Part shown: one piece after another, positions 40,101 through 46,467 of the stretch
Numbering within the stretch: the first letter of the stretch is position 1
How the letters are laid out: each line of letters opens with the position of its first letter
Source of the DNA: Actinomycetota bacterium
GTDB taxonomy: Bacteria > Actinomycetota > Acidimicrobiia > Acidimicrobiales > Ilumatobacteraceae
Reading direction: 5' to 3'
Assembly: GCA_016213625.1 (NCBI GenBank)
Contig: JACQZZ010000048.1
Location: forward strand, 16,723-80,722
DNA length: 64,000 nucleotides
Notes under the pieces: generated by a model
Databases searched by the model: none
What the model was told of the DNA's origin: nothing
The model's input: the letters and a program-made list of their open reading frames with translations, nothing else
Made by a program: the position numbers and the translations under genes

Positions 40101-42760
40101 GCACGGCCGGCGTGGACCGCATCTACGGCGGCAACGACAACGACACCTTCTGGGGCCGCGAGAGCAACGACATCATCGACGGTCGTGGCGGCGACGACAT
40201 CGTCCTCGGCGGCGAGGGTGACGACATCATCACCGACTTCGCCGGCTTCGACGTGCTGAAGGGCGGCCCCGGCAACGACGCCATCGACGGTGGCATCAAC
40301 GATGACATCCTGATGGCCGGTGAGGGCAACGACTTCACCAACGGTGGAGCGAACCTCAACGAGACGTTCCTGGGTGATGGCGACGACTTCGCCATCGCCG
40401 GCCAGGGCCTCGACGCCGTGTTCGGTGACTCCGGCGACGACTGGGAGGAGGGCGGCGACATGGCCGACCTGCTCATGGGCGACAGCTCGTCACTGTTCTT
40501 CGACGACCACAACCTGCCGGGCCACGACGTGACCATCGGTCTGGGCGGCGACGACGACTACGACGCCGAGGGCGGCGACGACATCCTCGTCGCCGGACCC
40601 GGTGTGGAGAAGAACGCCGGAGCCTCCGGCTACGACTGGTCGATCGGCGTCAACGATCCGCAGCGACAGGTCGCCGACCTGAACCTGAAGATCCTGCCCA
40701 ACGGCCAGCCGGCCATCGAGGTGCGCGATCGATTCAACGAGGTCGAGGCACTCAGCGGTTGGAACATGGACGACGAACTGCACGGCGACGACCTCGCCCC
40801 GTCGGGGGTGGCCGGCGCGGGTGCGATCGGCTGCGACGTGCTGAACCAGGCAGGGCTCGACCGCATCAGCGGACTCGACGCACTGGTGCCCACGCTGGCG
40901 ACGCCGGCGGCAGGGATCCTGGACTCCACGACGACCCGGTACTGCCTGATCGACCGGAACGAGAACGTCTGGGGCGATGGCAACATCCTCCTCGGTGGCG
41001 CCGGCAACGACATCCTCGAAGGGCGCGGCGCCGACGACATCCTCGACGGCGACAAGTTCCTCAACGTGAGGATCAGCGTGCGCGAGCCGGGCAACCCGGC
41101 GGCCGAGATCGGTTCGACCGACCTCATGGAGCACACGCCACTCAGCGGCAACTTCGGCCCGAACACCACGGGCATGACGTTGCAGCAGGCAGTGTTCGCC
41201 GGACTGGTCAACCCCGGCCAGCTGGTGATCGTCCGTGAGATCCTGAACCCCGGTCCGGGCACCTCCGTCGACGTGGCCTGGTTCTCCGGGCCGTCGGCCG
41301 ACTACGACATCACCTGGAACACCGACGGCAGCGTGACCGTCGCCCACACTCGTGGTACTGCCGCCGACGGCATCGACACCCTGTGGAACATCGAGCAGTT
41401 CGGATTCTGCGAGCTGCCGGGTGCCGCCGGAGTGTGCGATCAGCGAGTGCCGGTCGACAACATCCCACCGCCGCCTGCACCGGTCGCCGAGATCAGCGTC
41501 CCCGCCGGTCTCACCACGTTCCTCACGCTCACCGGCACCAGCACGGCACCGGAGATCGTGACCGTGACCAACACGGGCAACCTCGATCTCGTGATCAGCG
41601 CCGTGGCGTTGATGGGCGGAGACCCTGGCGACTTCACCATCGTCAGCGATCTGTGCACCGGAGTCGTGGCACCAGGGGCTTCGTGCGACATCGGCATCGC
41701 CTTCACTCCCGGCACCCCCGGCTTGAAGGTGGCGCTGCTCGACATCGCCCACAACGCCGATGGCGGCGACCTCCAGGCGGTGCTCCTCGGCACCGCCACC
41801 GCACCCGTGGCCACGGTCACGGCACCGGCAGCGGTGACGGCGTTCACGGCGATCGTGGGCACCACGTCGGCGGCACAGGTGGTCACCGTCACCAACGACG
41901 GCGATGCCCTGCTGAACGTGAGCTCCGCCACCGTGGGCGGCACCGACCCGACCCAGTTCACGATCCCCAGCAACGGCTGCACGGTCGTGGCGCCGGGCGC
42001 CAGCTGCGCCATCACGGTTGCCTTCCGGCCCACCACGGCCGGGGCCAAGGCCGCACAGTTGGTTATCGCCCATGATGCAGGAGCGGATTCGGTGGTGGCA
42101 CTTGCCGGCACCGGCACCGCGCCGATCGCCTCGATCACCGCACCAGCAGCGCTGACCACCTTCACCGCGGCGGTGGGTGGCACGTCGACTTCGGTCAATG
42201 TGACGGTCACCAACACCGGCACGGCCAACCTGCAGGTGAACGGAGCGACGCTGGGCGGGACCAACCCGACCAACTTCGCGATCACCAACAACTGCACCGT
42301 GGCCATCGCTCCGGCGGGCAGCTGCACGATCGCTGTCGTGTTCCGGCCGCTCACCACGGGTCCCAAGTCGGCGCAGCTGACCATCAGCCACAACGCCGGG
42401 GCCAACTCGGTGGTGGCGTTGGCCGGGACCACCTTGGCCGGGCCGCCGGCTCCCGCACCGGTGATGGTCCTGCCGGCCACGACCGACTTCGGCACGCGGC
42501 GTGTCGGAACGACTCGCACCCAGGCGGTTCGCATCACCAATCAAGGCCCCGGAGTGCTGACCATCGGCACACCCACGGCCACCGGTCGATTCACCGTGAA
42601 CCGCGGCACCTGCGGGGCGACGCTGGCGGTCGGCAGGTCGTGCAAACTCAACGTCACCTTCGCCCCCAATGCGGTCGGACCCACGTCCGGCACGCTGACG
42701 GTGCCGAGCAACGCCGTTGGCAACCCGCGCACCGCAGGGTTGACGGGCACCGGTCGCTGA
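37166..42760 (+). CDS. Secreted heme peroxidase with RTX repeats and choice-of-anchor-D domains
   Basis: 1864 residues. An N-terminal signal peptide has R-R-R-A-F-F-A-L-L-A then A-Q-A-A-P. The animal-type peroxidase domain (about 130-860) has the likely distal His256 in F-G-Q-F-F-D-H-G-L-D and the proximal His618 in Y-R-F-G-H-S-M-L-T-E. In the A-V-H-Q-I-F-H-S-E-H-D-R-L motif Ser stands where myeloperoxidase has its catalytic Arg. RTX-type G-G-x-G-x-D repeats run from about 988 to 1145 and probably bind calcium. Four domains of about 105 residues with P-A-x-x-x-x-F and V-x-V-T-N-x-G form the C-terminus (about 1440-1864). AAGGAG precedes the ATG by 10 bases. This layout is like the bacterial peroxicin group. 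It stands alone and is closed by strong hairpins. Confidence 0.9.
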   Translation: MNQFTEPPTRTRAAVPSRRRRAFFALLATLLAAPMVAASIPTPTAQAAPVGQGFAVTAADLSYILEQIQIGEWHVANTTSTTGPCGALVGPGAHQIANPLLSFGIRTVDGSCNNLQAGQETFGASDQAFPRLTQPSFQPAEDITPSLPVGPPGPTSYAQTTGSVVDSEPRTVSNLIVDQTSDNPAAVAAAGFPVRTQGNEGVVVCTDPPTIDPATNQPVPCVPEHETLFIPNVTTDVGLSPPFNGLFAIFGQFFDHGLDKITNGGAGTVFVPLKDDDPLVTRGPDGIAGNGDEVPPGLRFMTLSRGTIVTGPDGFRSALNTDTPFVDQSQTYTSHGSHQFFLREYQPAVDGHPVTTGKFLSSADDGHGMADWNQIRAQASAVLGMQLVDTDVNDIPLIATDPYGNFIPGTRGFPQAVFPGNVLVEGDPSANGGAGISLVGAVRIGTAFLNDIAHSAGPGSTSQPKLPDAVGVAGGSLDPVAPGEYDDELLGLHAICGDGRCNENIALQAVHQIFHSEHDRLVDDILGTLHQPGNEALLARYEAIDLATGPNQTFEFGERIFQAARFVTEMEYQHLVFEEFARKVQPAINPFEPFAFNQTDVNPAITAEFAHAVYRFGHSMLTETIDRVNADGSRNDILLLDGFLNPAEYFRDGSGGTLTSRDAATSIFMGMSDQVGNEIDEFVTNTLRNNLLGLPLDLASLNMARARSEGIPSLNNVRKQIYASTNDGQLAPYENWVAFGQGLKHPESLINFVAAYGTHPTILFADGGLDLDFATIGDNAPATLASRRAAATLIVAPGTTDVPPVDAADFLFSTGAWANQGNSSTTGLDDVDLWVGGLAENTNVFGGLLGSTFNYVFENQLTNLQNGDRFYYLARTPGMNLRTQLEGNSFSELVMRNTDAYALKADPFATADCKFQLGDLTWPAASGSFITGPGSVNDVIGSDCDENRLLLRQPTGRVEYRSINSVDPSGINGQSVYDGTAGVDRIYGGNDNDTFWGRESNDIIDGRGGDDIVLGGEGDDIITDFAGFDVLKGGPGNDAIDGGINDDILMAGEGNDFTNGGANLNETFLGDGDDFAIAGQGLDAVFGDSGDDWEEGGDMADLLMGDSSSLFFDDHNLPGHDVTIGLGGDDDYDAEGGDDILVAGPGVEKNAGASGYDWSIGVNDPQRQVADLNLKILPNGQPAIEVRDRFNEVEALSGWNMDDELHGDDLAPSGVAGAGAIGCDVLNQAGLDRISGLDALVPTLATPAAGILDSTTTRYCLIDRNENVWGDGNILLGGAGNDILEGRGADDILDGDKFLNVRISVREPGNPAAEIGSTDLMEHTPLSGNFGPNTTGMTLQQAVFAGLVNPGQLVIVREILNPGPGTSVDVAWFSGPSADYDITWNTDGSVTVAHTRGTAADGIDTLWNIEQFGFCELPGAAGVCDQRVPVDNIPPPPAPVAEISVPAGLTTFLTLTGTSTAPEIVTVTNTGNLDLVISAVALMGGDPGDFTIVSDLCTGVVAPGASCDIGIAFTPGTPGLKVALLDIAHNADGGDLQAVLLGTATAPVATVTAPAAVTAFTAIVGTTSAAQVVTVTNDGDALLNVSSATVGGTDPTQFTIPSNGCTVVAPGASCAITVAFRPTTAGAKAAQLVIAHDAGADSVVALAGTGTAPIASITAPAALTTFTAAVGGTSTSVNVTVTNTGTANLQVNGATLGGTNPTNFAITNNCTVAIAPAGSCTIAVVFRPLTTGPKSAQLTISHNAGANSVVALAGTTLAGPPAPAPVMVLPATTDFGTRRVGTTRTQAVRITNQGPGVLTIGTPTATGRFTVNRGTCGATLAVGRSCKLNVTFAPNAVGPTSGTLTVPSNAVGNPRTAGLTGTGR

Positions 42761-42767
42761 CGACGGC

Positions 42768-42800
42768 CGGCCGATGCTGCTACCCGTTCAGCATCGGCCG
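42768..42800 (+). terminator. First terminator hairpin after peroxidase gene
   Basis: CGGCCGATGCTG and its complement form a perfect 12-bp stem with a 9-nt loop, 7 bases after the peroxidase stop codon. Confidence 0.7.
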
Positions 42801-42805
42801 ATGAA

Positions 42806-42839
42806 CCGGGGGGAGGGGCTCCGCACCCCCTCCCCCCGG
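42806..42839 (+). terminator. Second terminator hairpin after peroxidase gene
   Basis: A perfect 13-bp stem (CCGGGGGGAGGGG with its complement) and an 8-nt loop, 5 bases after the first hairpin. No T-tract. Two such stems in series are likely to stop transcription of the long gene efficiently. Confidence 0.7.
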
Positions 42840-42950
42840 ACCTTCGAGTACGGGCTCCCACACGCACGTACACGCGAGAGCACCCGGGTCCGGTCGCACG
42901 GTCCGGGTGTTCCCGCGTCTGGATGGATGTCGTGCGGTGGACGTCGTGGG

Positions 42951-42972
42951 CCGTACGTCGGAGGTCGTACGG
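42951..42972 (-). terminator. Hairpin abutting BTAD regulator stop
   Basis: CCGTACG-N8-CGTACGG directly adjoins the stop codon of the minus-strand regulator at 42973. A 7-bp stem without T-tract; moderate candidate. Confidence 0.45.
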
Positions 42973-43767
42973 TCAGACGAGCGCTGAGGTCAACGACACG
43001 ATGAGCTCGGCGGCGGGCGCCCCGGCATCGATGGCCGACGCGATGTCGACCGTGGCCGAGGTCGGGTCCACGCCCAGCCCTTGTGCCAGTTCGATCCGGC
43101 ACCGGTGGAACGTGCTGCGGGCCATGTCGCTCAGCCCGAGCGCGTGGTACGCCACCATCTGCAGTCGAACCGCGTACTCGCAGTGCGGTGCGAACCGCTG
43201 GGCCTCCTCGGCGTGCCGCAACGCGGCGCGCACGTCGCCGTCGGCGAGCAGGTCGCCGGACAACCACACGTGGCTGCGAGCGATGCGGTCGCGGTAGAGG
43301 TAGCGATCTGCCTCCGCCCAAGGGGCGAAGGGCGCGTCCTCCAGCACGTCACCGCGGGCGAGGTCCACGGCCTGCTGCAGCAACTCGCGCCGCAGGACGG
43401 GAGGCGCCTGCTCGGCTTCGATCAGCAACCGATCGAAACGGTCGAGGTCGATGTCGAAGTGCTCGGGGTTCAACCGATACGAATTCGTGCCGGTGACGAT
43501 GACCACACGTGCCTCGTCGCGATGGGCGCTCAGTCGGGCGCGCAACCAGCACACGTACTGCTCGAGCGTGCGATTCGCATCTCGGGGCGGGTTCGGGTGT
43601 CCGTCCCACAGCGCATGCGCGAGCGCGTCCTTGGTGACCGGGCGCCCTCGCGCCAGCAGCAACAGCTCGAGAACGGCACGCCGCTTGGCCGCGCCGAGAT
43701 CGCGACCCTGCAGCACCGCCCCGTGACACTCGATGGACAACACGCCGAACATCTGGACCGGCATCAT
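42973..43767 (-). CDS. BTAD/SARP-type transcriptional regulator
   Basis: 264 residues: an OmpR-like winged-helix DNA-binding domain (about 20-100, K-R-R-A-V-L-E-L-L-L-L-A-R-G then T-L-E-Q-Y-V-C-W-L-R-A-R-L) followed by a helical bacterial transcriptional activation domain (about 105-250, with F-D-R-L-L-I-E-A-E-Q and H-A-E-E-A-Q-R-F-A-P-H). This is the SARP/AfsR layout without the ATPase and TPR extensions, typical of activators of pathway genes. No biosynthetic cluster is next to it. The ATG at 43767 is chosen, with GGAG about 8 bases upstream; 288 bases separate it from the divergent DUF2520 gene. Confidence 0.87.
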   Translation of the reverse strand: MMPVQMFGVLSIECHGAVLQGRDLGAAKRRAVLELLLLARGRPVTKDALAHALWDGHPNPPRDANRTLEQYVCWLRARLSAHRDEARVVIVTGTNSYRLNPEHFDIDLDRFDRLLIEAEQAPPVLRRELLQQAVDLARGDVLEDAPFAPWAEADRYLYRDRIARSHVWLSGDLLADGDVRAALRHAEEAQRFAPHCEYAVRLQMVAYHALGLSDMARSTFHRCRIELAQGLGVDPTSATVDIASAIDAGAPAAELIVSLTSALV

Positions 43768-44056
43768 CGTGTCGCTCCGAACCCGCGCCGGAGGACATAC
43801 CGTGTTGTGATCGCCGCCGCAGCCGAAGGGGCGCGCGTCATCAGCGCATCTCTCCCGCCACCGCGAAGATCGAGAGGGGGGTGCGCCCGCAGTCCCTGCA
43901 TGATCTCGCCTCGTCAGTTGTATGGTCTCCCGCCAACCACGAGTCAAGCAGTAGTACCCCACCGCCACAAGATGACCTTCGGCGTAGGACCTCCGCGCTA
44001 GGACTGTGCGAGGCAGTGGGCAGCGAATTCCTGCACCGAGTACGAGGAGGATGTCG

Positions 44057-44803
44057 ATGTCCGAACACGTGGGCACGCCCGACACCCCGGTTCCGCGCAT
44101 CGCCGTCGTGGGCCGAGGCCGCATGGGCAGGGCACTCGCGGCTGCCCTCGCTGCGCGCACGGACATCGGTGTGACCGAGGGTCCCTTCGGACGGGGATTC
44201 GACGGGACGGGGTTCGATCTCGTCCTCCTCGCGGTGCCGGACGCACAGATCGCTACCGCTGCGGCCGTGGTGGTCCAGGGACCCATCGTCGGCCACTGCG
44301 CCGGCGCGCTCGGACTCGACGTCCTGGGTGACCGAGCGGCACTCGGGCTGCACCCGCTGATGACCGTCACCCGCCAGGGTGCCGACTTCGTCGGGTGTGC
44401 GGCCGCAGTGGCAGGCACCACCCCGCGGGCCGAACAACTGGCGCGCGATCTCGCGGTGGCGTTGGGGATGCACCCGTTCCATGTGGCCGACGCGGATCGC
44501 GGGGCGTACCACGCGGCTGCGTCCATCGCCTCGAACTTCCTGGTCACTCTGGAGGACGCGGCGGAGCAACTGCTCGCCACCACCGGCAACGACCGATCGG
44601 TGCTGGTGCCGCTGGTGCGCGCGGCGGTGGAGAACTGGGCCGCGCTCGGCGGACGAGCCGCCATCACCGGCCCCATCGCGCGGGGCGACGACGCGAGCGT
44701 GGCCCGTCAGCGAGCAGCGCTGGCCAGTCGCACTCCGGAGTTGTTGGCGCTGTTCGACGCGATGTGTGCCGCCACGAGATCGTTGGTCGTTCGCGACGAG
44801 TGA
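44057..44803 (+). CDS. Rossmann-fold and DUF2520 domain protein
   Basis: 248 residues. The N-terminal dinucleotide-binding motif is I-A-V-V-G-R-G-R-M-G-R-A-L, then L-V-L-L-A-V-P-D-A-Q-I (about 70), and the C-terminal helical half has G-A-Y-H-A-A-A-S-I-A-S-N-F-L, the DUF2520 signature shared with ketopantoate/pyrroline-carboxylate reductase-like folds. Members often lie beside pantothenate genes, but none is here. The second ATG (44057) is chosen because GAGGAGG ends 6 bases before it; an in-frame ATG at 44051 abuts the site. Reaction unknown. Confidence 0.85.
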   Translation: MSEHVGTPDTPVPRIAVVGRGRMGRALAAALAARTDIGVTEGPFGRGFDGTGFDLVLLAVPDAQIATAAAVVVQGPIVGHCAGALGLDVLGDRAALGLHPLMTVTRQGADFVGCAAAVAGTTPRAEQLARDLAVALGMHPFHVADADRGAYHAAASIASNFLVTLEDAAEQLLATTGNDRSVLVPLVRAAVENWAALGGRAAITGPIARGDDASVARQRAALASRTPELLALFDAMCAATRSLVVRDE

Positions 44804-44857
44804 GCGCGGCGGGTGCGCCTAGCATCCGCGGACCATCCCGATCCCCCGGAGGTCCAC

Positions 44858-45820
44858 ATGCCGACCCATGAACCGCTCGATGTCGCCCCGTTGCTGGACC
44901 CGGAGGTGAAGGCGGCACTCGCCCAGATCCCCATCGACATCGGTTCGATCATGGGGTCGCTCACCGATGACTCGATCGCTCTCGTGCCCGAGCTGTTCGG
45001 CGCGACTCCCGCACCGCCGCTGTCCGACGCCGTCACCCGCGAGTGGCACGACGTGCCCGGCACCGAGGGCGTGACGGTGCGGGTGCATCGGCCGGTCGGC
45101 GTCGACGGCGCGCTGCCGTGCCTGGTGTGGATGCACGGTGGTGGCCTCGTGCTCGGTTCCGCGCTCGGTGACGACGCTCGGTTCGACGCGTGGTGCGCCC
45201 GGTTCGGCTGCGTGGGCGTCTCGGTGGAGTACCGGCTGTCACCGGAGACGCCGTACCCCGGCCCACACGACGACTGCTACGCCGCACTCACCTGGGTGCG
45301 CGACCATGCCGACGAGCTCGGCGTGGACCCGGATCACATCGGCATCGGCGGGGCCAGCGCCGGCGGAGGTCTGGCGGCCGGCGTCGGGCTACGCGCCCGC
45401 GACGAGCGGCTACCCGTGGCCTTCCAGCTGTTGATCTATCCGATGATCGACGACCGGCAGATCACCACATCCAGCGCGTGGATCGACCCCATCTGGCCAC
45501 CTGCGGCCAACACGTACGGCTGGACGGCCTATCTCGGTGCGACGAAGGGTGGGCCCGACGTGTCGCCCTACGCGGCTGCCGCCCGGGCGACCGACCTCAC
45601 CGGACTGCCACCGACGTTCGTGTGCGTGGGTGCACTCGACGGGTTCTCCGACGAGGACATCGACTTCGCCGTCCGACTGCGACACGCCGGCGTGCCCACC
45701 GAGCTCCACGTCTACGACGGGGCACCGCACGGATTCGACAGCCTGTTGGCGACCACCGGCGTCGCGCAGCGATGCGTGACCGACATGGAGGAGTGGTTGG
45801 CCATCCAGTTCGGGGGCTGA
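44858..45820 (+). CDS. Alpha/beta hydrolase, HSL-type esterase
   Basis: 320 residues of the hormone-sensitive-lipase family. The oxyanion motif M-H-G-G-G-L-V-L-G, nucleophile G-G-A-S-A-G-G (Ser about 159), acid in A-L-D-G-F-S-D-E-D and His in P-H-G-F-D are present in the expected order. No signal peptide, so it is cytoplasmic. Likely hydrolyses short esters of lipids or drugs. GGAGG lies 5 bases before the ATG. It follows the DUF2520 gene by 54 bases and may be in the same transcript. Confidence 0.92.
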   Translation: MPTHEPLDVAPLLDPEVKAALAQIPIDIGSIMGSLTDDSIALVPELFGATPAPPLSDAVTREWHDVPGTEGVTVRVHRPVGVDGALPCLVWMHGGGLVLGSALGDDARFDAWCARFGCVGVSVEYRLSPETPYPGPHDDCYAALTWVRDHADELGVDPDHIGIGGASAGGGLAAGVGLRARDERLPVAFQLLIYPMIDDRQITTSSAWIDPIWPPAANTYGWTAYLGATKGGPDVSPYAAAARATDLTGLPPTFVCVGALDGFSDEDIDFAVRLRHAGVPTELHVYDGAPHGFDSLLATTGVAQRCVTDMEEWLAIQFGG

Positions 45821-45822
45821 CA

Positions 45823-46122
45823 TCACACCCGCAGGACGGAGTTCACCTCGGCGAATTCGTTGGGTTCGTAGTCGTCGGCTTCCGGGTCGCAGAACCAGGA
45901 GCCGTTGTCGGCCAGGTATTTGAAGTGGTAGCTGGCACCGGCCGGCACCTCCACGGTGGCGCTGCGGGTGCCGTTGCTCCGCTTCTTCAGCGGGTGCGCC
46001 AACGGGTCCCACCCGTTGAAGTCACCCACCACCGAGGTGGGCAGGTCCGCGTCGGCGACGGGCAGCACGAACGTCACCTTCACCGTCGGGGGGTCCTCAC
46101 TGGTCAGGCTGCGCTTCAGCAC
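45823..46122 (-). CDS. Stand-alone CBM48-like (isoamylase early set) protein
   Basis: 99 residues made of a single carbohydrate-binding module 48/early-set fold: V-K-V-T-F-V-L-P, V-V-G-D-F-N-G-W-D-P, then Y-H-F-K-Y-L-A-D-N-G-S-W-F-C-D-P-E-A-D and a short tail. Such modules normally precede the catalytic domain of glycogen branching or debranching enzymes, or sit in AMPK beta subunits. Here no catalytic domain follows. The GTG at 46122 is chosen because AAGGAGG lies about 8 bases upstream. It may bind glycogen or act as a partner protein; role unknown. Confidence 0.85.
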   Translation of the reverse strand: MLKRSLTSEDPPTVKVTFVLPVADADLPTSVVGDFNGWDPLAHPLKKRSNGTRSATVEVPAGASYHFKYLADNGSWFCDPEADDYEPNEFAEVNSVLRV

Positions 46123-46372
46123 GGCATCCTCCTTGCGTGTGGCCTCGAGGGCACGTCCACATTGTCGCGCCGGTTCGCCACCACGACGACGGTGCAACGG
46201 AGTCGTCGCCGAGCGTTCACATCCTGGTCACCGCCCCGCGTCGGGACCTTCGGCCCTAGTCGGACGAGTCTGACGTCGGGCAGGATTTCGTCAACGCCAT
46301 CGCTCATGGTTCCCGCCTTCCTGCGATGCGCTTCACATGATGAGCGTCGTTCCCGTCGATGCTCTCGAACTT

Positions 46373-46409
46373 CGACGAAGGGTGCCGTTCCCGTCGGTGC
46401 CCTTCGTCG
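46373..46409. promoter_or_regulatory. Dyad upstream of icmF promoter
   Basis: CGACGAAGGG and CCCTTCGTCG form a perfect 10-bp inverted repeat, extended inward by five further pairs (two of them G-T). It lies about 45-80 bases before the icmF -10 box, outside a leaderless transcript, so an operator is more likely than an RNA element. Confidence 0.4.
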
Positions 46410-46454
46410 GCGTTCTCGGCACGTTTCGCGGCGAGGATTCCCGGGGGGCACAAC

Positions 46455-46460
46455 TAACGT
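46455..46460 (+). promoter_or_regulatory. -10 box TAACGT, leaderless start of icmF
   Basis: TAACGT ends 7 nt before the ATG at 46468 and there is no Shine-Dalgarno. Confidence 0.5.
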
Positions 46461-46467
46461 GGCCCAC

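Larger units (their letters stand above)
46123..46467. other. Intergenic region upstream of icmF
   Basis: 345 bases with no convincing gene between two divergent genes. It contains the Shine-Dalgarno of the leftward CBM48 gene, a dyad at 46373-46409, direct repeats CGTTCCCGTCGRTG at 46348 and 46386, and the TAACGT box of icmF. Confidence 0.6.

Noticed and set aside
42973..45820. BTAD regulator region as a natural-product cluster.
   Set aside because: The neighbours are a DUF2520 protein, an esterase and a CBM48 protein; no synthase, thiolation or tailoring set is present.
46373..46409. Possible cobalamin riboswitch or leader RNA for icmF.
   Set aside because: The TAACGT box 7 nt before the ATG indicates no leader; no B12-box-like conserved core is seen.
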